Positions 1-7,418 of a stretch of 15,381 bases of DNA are shown here, piece by piece. Position 1 is the first letter of the stretch, and every line of letters starts with the position of its first letter. The stretch spans positions 1 to 15,381 of the forward strand of contig DJFQ01000112.1 of NCBI GenBank assembly GCA_002432095.1. Reading direction: 5' to 3'. The stretch comes from Marinagarivorans sp. UBA5868. GTDB taxonomy: Bacteria; Pseudomonadota; Gammaproteobacteria; Pseudomonadales; Cellvibrionaceae. A program made the translations under genes and the position numbers. The notes beneath the pieces were generated by a model. The model had not been told where the DNA came from and did no database searches. It worked only from the letters and a program-made list of their open reading frames with translations.

Positions 1-1
1 A

Positions 2-757
2 TCACTGGAAACCTTGATCGGCGCCAATCTCTTTGATCGCATTGGCAAGAATATTCAGCTGACACAGGCGGGCCGCATCCTTCTACCCAGAGCAGAACAG
101 ATTGTTCGGCAACTGGAAGAAGCCAGACAAGTCATCACTGATCTCTCCGGTGAAGTTCGTGGCGAGCTAAGAGTCGCCACCAGTCATCACCTTGGGCTGC
201 ACAAATTACCCCCAGTTCTGCGGGCTTTTGCGTCGACTTATCCCGGCGTAAATTTGAAATTCGAATTTCTTGATTCGGAGATAGCGCTGGAGCGTGTTCA
301 ACGCGGCCTTTGCGAACTGGCCGTCGTAACGCTGGCGCCGGAGCCAGTGGAGCACTTGGAGTTTGAAATGCTCTGGCAGGACCGTCTTAGATTTGTCACA
401 AGTCTGGAGTCCGATCTGCCTGACAACACCAATCTAATCACCTTGAGTGAGTCACCTGCGATACTTCCAGATCTCAGCACCTATACAGGCCGCCTAGTGA
501 AACGTTGTTTCGACGAGCGCCATCTTCCGCTCTCAATCAACATGACAACCAATTACCTCGAAACGATAAAGATGATGGTTTCCGTAGGCCTCGGCTGGAG
601 TGTATTACCGGAATCCATGCTGGACGAAAACATTCGTCCACTGCGTTTGGGCGGGGTGGCGCTGACTCGCGACCTAGGCGTAGCCAAGCACCATAGGCGC
701 CAACTTAGCAATGCTGCGGAAGCATTTTACGAAGTTCTGTGCGCCAATCGCACTTAG
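2..757 (+). CDS. LysR-type transcriptional regulator, 5'-truncated by window edge
   Basis: This is the C-terminal ~251 residues of a LysR-family regulator, a DNA-binding protein whose effector domain senses a small molecule. The frame is open from base 2 and begins SLETLIGANLFDR, which is the end of the LysR winged helix-turn-helix (usual form S..I..LE..LG..LF.R). It continues with LTQAGRILLPRA, the start of the linker helix. The periplasmic-binding-protein-like effector domain starts at about GELRVATSHHLG and runs to the stop. LysR proteins are about 300 residues, so roughly 45 N-terminal residues lie outside the window. A TTG at base 14 is not the real start, because the conserved helix-turn-helix residues precede it. 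The target genes cannot be named: LysR regulators usually control a divergent neighbour, which would be to the left of the window. Confidence 0.93.
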   Translation, partial: SLETLIGANLFDRIGKNIQLTQAGRILLPRAEQIVRQLEEARQVITDLSGEVRGELRVATSHHLGLHKLPPVLRAFASTYPGVNLKFEFLDSEIALERVQRGLCELAVVTLAPEPVEHLEFEMLWQDRLRFVTSLESDLPDNTNLITLSESPAILPDLSTYTGRLVKRCFDERHLPLSINMTTNYLETIKMMVSVGLGWSVLPESMLDENIRPLRLGGVALTRDLGVAKHHRRQLSNAAEAFYEVLCANRT

Positions 758-792
758 TCCGACTTGGCTCGCGCCATAACGGCTGATTTCTC

Positions 793-801
793 TGCTATAT
801 A
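793..801 (+). promoter_or_regulatory. Extended -10 promoter candidate for the outer-membrane barrel gene
   Basis: TGCTATATA at 793-801 fits an extended -10 element (TGn followed by TATATA, 5 of 6 to TATAAT). No good -35 hexamer lies 16-18 nt upstream, which extended -10 promoters tolerate. Transcription would start near base 808, leaving a leader of about 55 nt before the ATG at 863. This suggests the barrel gene is transcribed independently of the LysR gene, whose stop is 105 nt upstream of that ATG. Confidence 0.4.
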
Positions 802-862
802 ACCACTATTGGCAGATCGATCCGGTCTACTGCCCCGAAACCTTCGCAACGAGGTTCTTAAA

Positions 863-1612
863 ATGAAAAAAATAATATTGTGGCTACCGCTTGTTGTCGG
901 TCCAGCAACGGGCTGGTGTGATGCATTGGGATTTCAGGCCGGAGCTGGCCAGTGGTATATCAATTTAGAGGGAGATGTCGGTCAGAGTGGCTCCACCACA
1001 ACACTAAATGATCTCGGCTTTGAAAATGAAACCAGCAACGTATTTTGGGCCATGCTGGAGCATCCGATTCCGATCCTTCCCAATCTGCGAATAATGCACA
1101 GTGCTATCTCAGCGAAGGAAACATCCAGAACGTCACAAAGTTTCACAATCGGTGGCGTTGGCATAGAAGCGCAAGTCGATGTACTTACCGATATGGACCT
1201 GTCGCATACAGACGCAACTCTGTACTACGAGTTATTAGATAACTGGGTGACCTTTGACTTGGGCGTTACAGCCCGACAAATGGAAGGTTATGTAGAAATT
1301 CAAGGAGAGCTTGGCCTAATTGCCCGCGCAGAACTTGAGGGCGCTTTACCGATGGCGTATCTCAATATGCAATTGGATTTTCCTGGCTCCGGGTGGCGCA
1401 TTGGAGGGACTGCCAATGCCATCAGCTACAGAGGAGACCAGGTAACTGATGTGAGCGCGAGGATTGGTTATTCGTTTGAGCTGGCGCCAATGATGGACAT
1501 CGGAATCAACATTGGCTATCGCTCGTTGGGTATCAAAGCAGAAGAATTCGGCGACCTGTATGCAGACGCAACCATATCCGGTTCGTTTGCAGAATTGGTA
1601 GTGCATTTTTAA
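863..1612 (+). CDS. TIGR04219 family outer membrane beta-barrel protein
   Basis: This is a predicted outer-membrane beta-barrel of unknown function, 249 residues. The ATG at 863 is preferred over an upstream in-frame start at 809 because it has GAGG at 851-854 with an 8-nt spacer and opens directly with a signal peptide (MKKIILWLPLVVG, cleavage near CDA-LG at residue 21). Family hallmarks are W..MLEHPIPILPNLRI (about residues 62-77), LYYELLDNWVTFDLGVTAR, a glycine-rich strand with LEGALPMAYL, and the C-terminal SFAELVVHF. The terminal phenylalanine is the usual BAM-recognition residue of barrel strands. Alternating hydrophobic strands make up most of the mature protein. The family is widespread in marine gammaproteobacteria and I know of no assigned role. 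The gene stands alone on the plus strand and converges on the next minus-strand gene with 30 nt between stops. Confidence 0.88.
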   Translation: MKKIILWLPLVVGPATGWCDALGFQAGAGQWYINLEGDVGQSGSTTTLNDLGFENETSNVFWAMLEHPIPILPNLRIMHSAISAKETSRTSQSFTIGGVGIEAQVDVLTDMDLSHTDATLYYELLDNWVTFDLGVTARQMEGYVEIQGELGLIARAELEGALPMAYLNMQLDFPGSGWRIGGTANAISYRGDQVTDVSARIGYSFELAPMMDIGINIGYRSLGIKAEEFGDLYADATISGSFAELVVHF

Positions 1613-1613
1613 A

Positions 1614-1632
1614 CGCCGACTGCTACAGGGCG
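1614..1632 (-). terminator. Weak hairpin between convergent genes
   Basis: CGCC (1614-1617), two unpaired bases, CTG (1620-1622), a 3-nt loop, CAG (1626-1628) and GGCG (1629-1632) form a small hairpin between the stops at 1612 and 1643. Read on the minus strand it is followed by only three T residues. It may help end transcription from the minus-strand gene, but it is not a convincing intrinsic terminator. Confidence 0.3.
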
Positions 1633-1642
1633 CTCAATACCG

Positions 1643-2641
1643 TCACCGGGATCCGCGTTTGATAGCACGAGTATCGTCAGCCATTTCATGATCGCTATGG
1701 CCTGTGCTGGTAGCAACTTCAGGATTAGTAGCGTATTGATCGACCGAGCGAGCATTTTCAAGCGTGGCAGCAACTGCTTCATTATGTCCCGCTGCTAGAA
1801 GTTCAAATGTCGCTCTGTGCCAACGCGCTGCCGCCTGAGCCTGATAAAACTCCAAATGCTGGCTTTTACTCTCTGTGGCACGTTCCCAACGTTCTAGGGA
1901 CTGGGCCAGCTCAGCCGCGGATTGCCACGCACTGGCTGCGTTAGCGGGAATCTCTGCAAGCTTATGAACTTCGGCGGCGTACTCATATACTGTGCCGGCA
2001 AGCCGTGCCACTTTAAACGCCATGGCGCGATAAGCCTTGCGCTCACGATCCGTCGCGCTCGCGTCGCCCAAACGCCAAAGCTCATTGGCATAATCGCGTA
2101 ATAAGCGCCCCCGATCTTCCATGCTCACGGCGTATCCGCCGACTAATTCTTTGCCTTCTTTTTCCTGACCAAGGCGTTTGTAGGTCGCGTCTGCTTGGCG
2201 CTGTAATTGATAGAGCCTCTCAATATCTCGCTCCAATAAACTGGCAACCTGTACGGCGTCGCCATATTGTTTCGCCTGCTCACGAGCTTTCAGCACCGCG
2301 ATTGAATCGTCCAACGACCAATTCTGGGTAGCTATGAGCTTGAGAGTAATGGCGATATCGTCATTTTCAATGACCACGGGTTTTTTATCAGGCTGAATAG
2401 AAGTGGCGACAGGAAAAGCGGCAGGGCCATGCAGTCCACAAAAACTCTTGGGCCGTCCCTGATTTTCGACACAGTCCTCAATGACTTTCGCCTGTCTGGT
2501 TTCACAAACATCACGCCAATGCGAATCCGCAATAGCAGCGCAATCACAGCTCACTTGTGGACATGAAGCTGGCGCTTCTGCCGCCGCAGTCAAAGACAGT
2601 AAAGGCAGAAAAAAACTGGCGAGAAGAAGATGTGCTTTCAT
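1643..2641 (-). CDS. Hypothetical secreted protein with cysteine-containing N-terminus and helical body
   Basis: I do not recognise this 332-residue protein. The ATG at 2641 has AAGG seven nt upstream and opens a clear signal peptide (MKAHLLLASFFLPLLSLTAAAEA, cleavage near residue 21), so the product should be periplasmic or exported. The first ~50 mature residues carry six cysteines (C27, C32, C34, C46, C57, C68), an even number suited to disulphides and including a C.C pair. From about residue 95 to 305 the sequence is alanine-, glutamate-, arginine- and leucine-rich and looks entirely helical, possibly a TPR-like or coiled bundle (repeated short A..A..L patterns). The last 30 residues are polar (TGHSDHEMADD) and end in basic residues. 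It has its own promoter candidate at 2696-2725 and lies 195 nt downstream of the aroC stop in the same direction. No catalytic motif is visible and function is unknown. Confidence 0.8.
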   Translation of the reverse strand: MKAHLLLASFFLPLLSLTAAAEAPASCPQVSCDCAAIADSHWRDVCETRQAKVIEDCVENQGRPKSFCGLHGPAAFPVATSIQPDKKPVVIENDDIAITLKLIATQNWSLDDSIAVLKAREQAKQYGDAVQVASLLERDIERLYQLQRQADATYKRLGQEKEGKELVGGYAVSMEDRGRLLRDYANELWRLGDASATDRERKAYRAMAFKVARLAGTVYEYAAEVHKLAEIPANAASAWQSAAELAQSLERWERATESKSQHLEFYQAQAAARWHRATFELLAAGHNEAVAATLENARSVDQYATNPEVATSTGHSDHEMADDTRAIKRGSR

Positions 2642-2695
2642 GGCTTTACCTTATGGTTATGCTGCACTTGCGAAAGACTCCTCTGATACAAACGT

Positions 2696-2725
2696 ATTAG
2701 AATCTCCCCGAGATTACACCCGCAA
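2696..2725 (-). promoter_or_regulatory. Sigma-70-type promoter candidate for the hypothetical secreted protein
   Basis: On the minus strand, TTGCGG (2720-2725) and TCTAAT (2696-2701) are separated by 18 nt, matching the -35 in its first three bases and the -10 in five of six. The predicted start of transcription is near 2689, about 48 nt before the ATG at 2641. The 2642-2836 gap holds nothing else that I can recognise. An open plus-strand frame crossing it looks like chance. Confidence 0.4.
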
Positions 2726-2836
2726 AAAGCCAATCACAATAGAAAAAGCGTTAACTCCATCAAAGCGAATTCAGAAAAAAGCACTAAAACTGACACGCAA
2801 TCCGCCCTTATTCCCAGCTGCCAAATTGAATTCGCA

Positions 2837-3937
2837 TCAGATAACCGATCCGGGAATAACGGGTATCGAGAGCGCCGCGTCGCTATTCTGACCTCGGTGG
2901 CGAAGGGCGTGATCCACTAACACTATCGCCATCATCGCTTCCGCTATGGGTGTCGCACGGATGCCGACACAAGGGTCGTGCCTTCCAGTGGTGATCACCT
3001 CAACCGGATTGCCGGCAACATCAACGCTTTTGCCTGGAATGCGCAGGCTGGAGGTGGGCTTGAGCGCGATATGGGCGAGCACATCCTGACCAGTAGAAAT
3101 TCCGCCAAGGATTCCTCCCGCGTTATTACTGAGGAAACCCTGAGGAGTAATCTCATCCCGATGCTCTGTGCCCTTTTGGCTGACAGAGGCAAAACCAGCT
3201 CCGATCTCTACGCCTTTAACGGCATTAATACTCATAAGGGCATGAGCGAGATCCGCGTCCAGACGATCAAAAACGGGCTCACCAAGGCCGGGCACCATAT
3301 TGGTGGCAACAACCGTGATTTTTGCTCCGACGGAGTCGCCATCTTTGTTCAGGGCTTGCATATATTCTTCCATGGCAGCCACTTTGCTAGCATCCGGACA
3401 AAAAAACGGATTGTTGCCAATTTCGGCCCAGTCAATAGTCTCGATTGCGATGGGGCCGAGTTGTGATAAGTACCCGCGAACTTCAATGCCCCAAGTTTCC
3501 CTGAGCACCTTCTTTGCCACCGCACCTGCCGCAACCCGCATTGCCGTTTCGCGGGCCGATGAGCGACCACCACCGCGATAGTCGCGTATGCCGTACTTCT
3601 GCATATAGGTGTAATCCGCGTGTGCGGGTCGGAAAACATCTTTGATTTTGCTGTAGTCTTTGGAGCGCTGGTCGGTATTTTGAATGATCATTCCAATCGG
3701 TGTGCCGGTGGTTTTTCCTTCGAAGACACCGGAGAGGATTTTGACCTGGTCGTCTTCCCTGCGCTGAGTCGTGTAGCGCGACTGCCCTGGCTTACGGCGG
3801 TCGAGATCGATTTGTATGTCCTCTTCTGTGAGTTCGAGTCCCGGAGGGCATCCATCAATAATGCAGCCGAGCGCTTCGCCGTGACTTTCCCCGAAGGTGG
3901 TTACGGTAAACAGTTTGCCGAAGGTATTTCCCGCCAT
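2837..3937 (-). CDS. aroC: Chorismate synthase
   Basis: AroC converts 5-enolpyruvylshikimate-3-phosphate to chorismate, the last common step toward aromatic amino acids, folate and ubiquinone, and needs reduced FMN. The 366 residues match the bacterial family length. Signatures visible are [19 protein letters not shown] (residues 15-33), the arginine-rich [16 protein letters not shown] (48-62), the flavin/substrate loop [12 protein letters not shown] (121-132), and near the C-terminus [11 protein letters not shown]. These are the three classic chorismate synthase signature regions, so the enzyme appears intact. ATG at 3937 is followed by the conserved [10 protein letters not shown] start and preceded by a GAGTGA-like ribosome site. 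The gene is 87 nt downstream of prmB in the same direction, probably co-transcribed, but a TATAAT with an inverted repeat sits in that gap (3988-4019) and could give separate control. Confidence 0.98.
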   Translation of the reverse strand: MAGNTFGKLFTVTTFGESHGEALGCIIDGCPPGLELTEEDIQIDLDRRKPGQSRYTTQRREDDQVKILSGVFEGKTTGTPIGMIIQNTDQRSKDYSKIKDVFRPAHADYTYMQKYGIRDYRGGGRSSARETAMRVAAGAVAKKVLRETWGIEVRGYLSQLGPIAIETIDWAEIGNNPFFCPDASKVAAMEEYMQALNKDGDSVGAKITVVATNMVPGLGEPVFDRLDADLAHALMSINAVKGVEIGAGFASVSQKGTEHRDEITPQGFLSNNAGGILGGISTGQDVLAHIALKPTSSLRIPGKSVDVAGNPVEVITTGRHDPCVGIRATPIAEAMMAIVLVDHALRHRGQNSDAALSIPVIPGSVI

Positions 3938-3987
3938 ATTTGATCACTCATTTAATTCTAAACACCCATCCCTCGGAAGATCGCGGC

Positions 3988-4019
3988 ATCCCAGCCACCG
4001 TTAATAGGTGGGGATTATA
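3988..4019 (-). promoter_or_regulatory. TATAAT box with adjacent inverted repeat upstream of aroC
   Basis: A perfect TATAAT lies on the minus strand at 4014-4019, just after the prmB stop. The hexamer 17 nt upstream (GCGGCA) is a poor -35. Partly overlapping it is an inverted repeat: CCACC (3995-3999), a 7-nt loop, GGTGG (4007-4011), extended outward across a 3-nt bulge by ATCC (3988-3991) and GGAT (4012-4015). The predicted transcription start (~4007) falls inside the repeat, so it could act as an operator or as a 5' hairpin of the aroC message. There is no T-run after it, so it is unlikely to be a terminator of prmB. Confidence 0.4.
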
Positions 4020-4024
4020 TCCCT

Positions 4025-4957
4025 TCAGGTAAATTCTGCCGCGTGGGCAATCAGTTGGTCGCGGGTCAAAAGGAACACACCTTGCCCGCCTCTGGCAAAT
4101 TCCAGCCAAGTAAATGGCACATCCGGAAAAGCGTCTTCCAAAGCAACCGCGCTATTGCCTACCTCAACAATCAACAAGCCGTCATCATTGAGGTGATCCG
4201 CCGCTTCTCGCAGTAGACGGCGAGTAAACTCCAAGCCGTCCAGACCGGATTCCAATGCCATGCGCGGCTCCGCTGCATACTCAGCGGGCAGGCTAGCCAT
4301 ATCCTCCGCATCCACATACGGAGGGTTGCTGACGATCATGTCGTAACAGCCGGGCAGTTGTGCAAACAAGTCGGAAGATACAGTGCGTACTCGCTCAGTC
4401 ACGCCGTGCCGCAAAATATTGGTTTGCGCCACAGCCAGGGCAGGTTCTGAAATATCACTGAGATCCACATGAGCATCCGGAAATGCGTGTGCGACAGCAA
4501 TGCCGATACAACCGCAACCCGCGCAGAGATCCAATACAAATTCGGGCTCATCAACCAGCCAAGGATGAAAGCCGTTCTCAATCAGTTCGGCAATTGGAGA
4601 GCGTGGAATGAGCGTGTCGGCGGTGACGTTGAATTCGAGGCCGGCAAAAAAAGCAGTGCCAGTGAGGTACGAGGCTGGCACTCGTTCGTGAATCCTCCGC
4701 TGTAAGAGTGAGAAAATCTCGCGTTTTTCGATCCTGGTCAAACGCGTGTCAACAATCTGGTTGAGTCTTTCCCAAGGTGTGGCAATCGACCAGAGCACCA
4801 GTTGCGCCGCTTCGTCCCAAGCGTTATCCGTACCATGACCAAAGAACAAGCCCGCACGCTGAAACTCGCTGGCACCCCATCGGATCCAATCTCGAACTGA
4901 GATCAGCTCATCGAAAATTGCCGAATCCTGTATTTCCATCGCCTCGACCACCGCCAT
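4025..4957 (-). CDS. prmB: 50S ribosomal protein L3 N5-glutamine methyltransferase
   Basis: PrmB methylates a glutamine of ribosomal protein L3 using S-adenosylmethionine. From the ATG at 4957 the protein is 310 residues, the usual length. The N-terminal helical part carries IRWGASEF and GHGTDNAWDEA (about 25-50), which distinguish PrmB from the release-factor enzyme PrmC. The Rossmann motif I is VLDLCAGCGCIGIAVA (141-156) and the catalytic glutamine-binding motif is NPPY (211-214). The C-terminal VPFTWLEFARGGQGVFLLT is also typical. The frame extends to 5020, but the extra 21 residues do not resemble the family and would overlap the folE promoter. A second ATG at 4939 also fits the family N-terminus. 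The gene is divergent from folE and upstream of aroC. I recall a similar folE-prmB-aroC grouping in Pseudomonas. Confidence 0.95.
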   Translation of the reverse strand: MAVVEAMEIQDSAIFDELISVRDWIRWGASEFQRAGLFFGHGTDNAWDEAAQLVLWSIATPWERLNQIVDTRLTRIEKREIFSLLQRRIHERVPASYLTGTAFFAGLEFNVTADTLIPRSPIAELIENGFHPWLVDEPEFVLDLCAGCGCIGIAVAHAFPDAHVDLSDISEPALAVAQTNILRHGVTERVRTVSSDLFAQLPGCYDMIVSNPPYVDAEDMASLPAEYAAEPRMALESGLDGLEFTRRLLREAADHLNDDGLLIVEVGNSAVALEDAFPDVPFTWLEFARGGQGVFLLTRDQLIAHAAEFT

Positions 4958-4959
4958 AA

Positions 4960-4989
4960 AAAAGGCTCGCATTCTAACGGAAAATACAC
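4960..4989 (-). promoter_or_regulatory. Possible prmB promoter
   Basis: On the minus strand a TAGAAT hexamer (5 of 6 to the -10 consensus) lies about 10 nt before the ATG at 4957. A TTGCGG lies about 19 nt further upstream, just beyond the interval given. If this is used, the transcript would start only a few bases before 4957, which would favour the in-frame ATG at 4939 (GAGG close upstream) as the real start. The evidence is limited to these hexamers. Confidence 0.25.
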
Positions 4990-5030
4990 CGATCGCCGCA
5001 ACGAAAACCCACTGGGTCATTTCAGACGCT

Positions 5031-5036
5031 TATAAT
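5031..5036 (+). promoter_or_regulatory. TATAAT -10 box of the folE promoter
   Basis: A perfect TATAAT lies 74 nt before the folE ATG. No recognisable TTGACA-like -35 sits at 16-18 nt spacing. That position is instead occupied by the 11-nt palindrome ACCCACTGGGT (5007-5017), which could be a regulator site or chance. Transcription would start near 5043, giving a leader of about 67 nt without an evident riboswitch. Confidence 0.45.
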
Positions 5037-5109
5037 CGGCGCTTTATTTTGCCCGTTCCATCACGTAGGGTACGCCCCTTTTTCTTTTTGAGCCTTAAGA
5101 GACTTCGCC

Positions 5110-5649
5110 ATGAAAGACCTGTTCAGCCAAATCATCACGCACGTAGGCGAGGACCCGAACCGGCCCGGTCTGGTGGATACCCCGGCGCGCGCAGCAGCCG
5201 CGTTTGAATATTTAACCAGTGGATACAAGCGCACAATAGATGAAGTGGTGAACAACGCCCTGTTTCCCTCCGACACGACGGATATGATCATTGTCAAAGA
5301 CATAGAGCTTTACTCCATGTGCGAGCACCACCTGCTTCCATTCATCGGCAAAGCTCACGTGGGATATATCCCACAAGGGATGGTGCTAGGTCTCTCAAAA
5401 GTGGCGCGCATTGTCGATATGTATGCCCGTAGACTGCAAATTCAGGAACAACTCACGCATCAAATCGCTGAGACAATCCAAGAAGTCACGGGAGCGGCAG
5501 GAGTCGCTGTCATTATTGAGGCCAAACATCTTTGCATGATGATGAGGGGAGTGGAGAAGCAGAACTCGTCTATGAAAACATCCGCTATGTACGGTGCTTT
5601 CCGTAACAGCGCTGCAACCCGCACTGAGTTTTTATCGCTGATCAAATAG
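5110..5649 (+). CDS. folE: GTP cyclohydrolase I
   Basis: FolE hydrolyses GTP to 7,8-dihydroneopterin triphosphate, the entry step to folate (and pterin) synthesis, as a zinc-dependent decamer in the cytosol. The 179-residue length is normal for the short bacterial form. Visible signatures are [20 protein letters not shown] (14-33), the zinc-binding [11 protein letters not shown] (C71, H74), the substrate segment [21 protein letters not shown] (94-114), and [10 protein letters not shown] with the third zinc ligand C142. [11 protein letters not shown] then follows. All active-site motifs are intact. ATG at 5110 has AAGAGA at 5098-5103 with a 6-nt spacer. The gene is divergent from prmB and converges on the DUF4892 gene with stops only 5 nt apart. 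Confidence 0.98.
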   Translation: MKDLFSQIITHVGEDPNRPGLVDTPARAAAAFEYLTSGYKRTIDEVVNNALFPSDTTDMIIVKDIELYSMCEHHLLPFIGKAHVGYIPQGMVLGLSKVARIVDMYARRLQIQEQLTHQIAETIQEVTGAAGVAVIIEAKHLCMMMRGVEKQNSSMKTSAMYGAFRNSAATRTEFLSLIK

Positions 5650-5654
5650 TGGAG

Positions 5655-6542
5655 TCAGTCGGTCACTATCTCCACTCTGGCGGTTTCACGCCGCCCCGAC
5701 GGGGCCAGATGAGCCAAACCGTGAGCGGATATCCGCTTCTTATCGATGCCTTTATCAAGGAGAAGATCGCGAACGGTCTGTGCATAGTTCAGAGAGCGAC
5801 GCTCGCGTTCTGCAAATGTTCCCGCGCCATAATCGTGACCCACAATACGCAAGGTGACGCGAGCATGAGCGTTTAGCAGGTTTTCGAGAAGAGCGATCGT
5901 TTCCTGAGGAACCTTTGCGGCGTCGTTGGTAAATTCCATACCGGGCAATACAAAAAAACCTTTGGTCGACAGCAGCTCCCACCACAAATCTGGCGCGAAC
6001 GCGACGCCTGCGCCGGAATCCGGCCCTGCCCGCACTACATCTTGCTGGAGATAAATTCGGCCGTTGCCGCGCTGAACTAAATACCAGATGACATATGTCT
6101 CTTTGCGTTCACCGTCCAACCCAGCCTGCACCACATAAAACTGATGAGTATCCAGACCGTAAAGCTGTTTGACCCCTAAGAATTCGTTCGCCCAACCATT
6201 ACTACTACCGCAGTCGAGCCCAGAGCATTGAAACAGAATGGCGAAGTCGTCGGTATTATCCATATCGCTGCGCAGTTTCTTCCGCGCATCCGTGTAAGAA
6301 ACCAGCTCATCCAATTCGAGGGTGACTCTAGAGACCAACGCACGGGATTTGACTTCCTGTTTGGCTCGCCACTGGTTGTTGACCTTTTTAATTGAGCTGA
6401 GCACGACGCGGTACTCGCTGATGGCGGGGTGCGATTGAAAAACCAACCGACCACTGCGCATCAATTCCGAGTCAGGGCCATAAGGGATCGCTACCGCTAG
6501 GATTGGCAGCAACAGGATCAAGCCGGCAATAAACACTCTCAA
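5655..6542 (-). CDS. DUF4892 protein with C-terminal OmpA-like domain
   Basis: This is a predicted envelope protein of 295 residues. A signal peptide covers residues 1-19 (MRVFIAGLILLLPILAVA). Residues ~25-180 match the DUF4892 family, with SRVTLELDE, the paired cysteines FQCSGLDCGSSNGWANEFLG (C106, C111), a LYG.D..Q.Y segment and YLVQRGNGRIYLQ. Residues ~195-295 have the OmpA/MotB fold pattern (FVLPGMEFTNDAAKV, then IVGHDYGAGT, then VRDLLLDKGIDKKRISAHG). In that domain the usual GHTD aspartate position is Y238 and the usual LS..R arginine position is Y253, the two residues that hold peptidoglycan diaminopimelate, so canonical wall binding is doubtful. The start is TTG at 6542, with GGAGAG five nt upstream. 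A GTG at 6536 is the alternative. It is the last gene of the gpsA operon, 21 nt after the hydrolase. Function unknown. Confidence 0.85.
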   Translation of the reverse strand: MRVFIAGLILLLPILAVAIPYGPDSELMRSGRLVFQSHPAISEYRVVLSSIKKVNNQWRAKQEVKSRALVSRVTLELDELVSYTDARKKLRSDMDNTDDFAILFQCSGLDCGSSNGWANEFLGVKQLYGLDTHQFYVVQAGLDGERKETYVIWYLVQRGNGRIYLQQDVVRAGPDSGAGVAFAPDLWWELLSTKGFFVLPGMEFTNDAAKVPQETIALLENLLNAHARVTLRIVGHDYGAGTFAERERRSLNYAQTVRDLLLDKGIDKKRISAHGLAHLAPSGRRETARVEIVTD

Positions 6543-6563
6543 GACATCTCTCCAGTACCTCGA

Positions 6564-7418
6564 CTACAAACAGCCGATGTGTTTTTTTATCAACTCAGCC
6601 ACGGCCGGAGCCTGTTCGTGCATATGATGATGGTGCCCGCCGGGAAGACGGGACACTAGCCAATCCTCTTTCGCATTGAGCAACTCCAAAGCGCCTTGCT
6701 GCTGAAGTAGCATTCCCTGCTCCGCGAGCACTATAAGAGTAGAGGCCGTAATGCGATCACGGAATGCCAGCAGCTGCTCCAAACTAAAACGCACTTCCGA
6801 ACCGGCCAACAGCTTTGGATCATAGGACCAGGTAAACCCCTGCTCGGTTTCCACCACGCCATGATGGGCCAGAACTTCGGCATCTTGTTCCGCCAGAGGA
6901 AAAAGGCCTTTGGTACGAGCGGCCACCGCACGGGCAAAGCTCGGATAATATTGCCGCGGGCGATTAGTAGCCGCCTGTACGGTACGAATGGCATCGGCAA
7001 GCAGCTCAGGGGCCTGGCTGGCTGACGCGATGCGCGGCATACCGCCTTCAAGGAGATTGAGGTGGGAGATGCGCTCGGGGAAAGTCCCCGCGGCCAAGAA
7101 ACTGATCATGGCGCCACGGGAATGTCCGATCAGAGAAAACGACGACCAACCGAGCTGATCCGCAACCGTGAACAACTCACCAATATCCTGCCAGATGTTG
7201 TAAGCGCCGAGAAAATTACGCGAACCACTACGGCCGTGGCCGGCGCAATCCAGACAAACCAGATCACAAGACGGCAGCAAAGGTGCAAGCAAATCAAAGC
7301 TCGCCGCGTTGTCTAGCCACCCATGAAGCGCGAGCACCGGTTGACCACCCCGCTCTCCCCAACGTTTGGCGCAGAGCCTTACCCCACCCACATCAAACGT
7401 TTGTAACGAAGGCAGCAT
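6564..7418 (-). CDS. Alpha/beta hydrolase
   Basis: This 284-residue cytosolic protein (no signal peptide) has the alpha/beta-hydrolase fold. LALHGWLDNAASFD (29-42) is the oxyanion-hole strand, LDCAGHGRSG (56-65) the next conserved loop, and SLIGHSRGAM (95-104) the nucleophile elbow with serine S100. The catalytic histidine should lie in LPGGHHHHMHE near residues 257-267. The acid is not certain: the loop after strand 6 reads VLAEQGM, with a glutamate where aspartate or glutamate is expected. Resemblance is to serine esterases and MhpC-like hydrolases; the substrate cannot be predicted. Its ATG overlaps the sixA stop by one base (TGATG on the minus strand), so translation is probably coupled. 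The DUF4892 gene follows after 21 nt. Confidence 0.9.
   Translation of the reverse strand: MLPSLQTFDVGGVRLCAKRWGERGGQPVLALHGWLDNAASFDLLAPLLPSCDLVCLDCAGHGRSGSRNFLGAYNIWQDIGELFTVADQLGWSSFSLIGHSRGAMISFLAAGTFPERISHLNLLEGGMPRIASASQAPELLADAIRTVQAATNRPRQYYPSFARAVAARTKGLFPLAEQDAEVLAHHGVVETEQGFTWSYDPKLLAGSEVRFSLEQLLAFRDRITASTLIVLAEQGMLLQQQGALELLNAKEDWLVSRLPGGHHHHMHEQAPAVAELIKKHIGCL

Noticed and set aside
2481..2891. 136-codon plus-strand open frame crossing the gap between the secreted protein and aroC
   Set aside because: It starts antisense to one gene and ends antisense to another, has no ribosome site at a sensible start, and the peptide resembles no family. The middle part lies in AT-rich promoter DNA.
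2978..3466. 162-codon plus-strand open frame opposite aroC
   Set aside because: It lies wholly antisense to an unmistakable chorismate synthase, and its sequence looks like reversed coding bias.
5693..5705. GCCCC-GAC-GGGGC hairpin as a folE terminator
   Set aside because: It has no T-run on the plus strand and lies within the coding region of the opposing gene.
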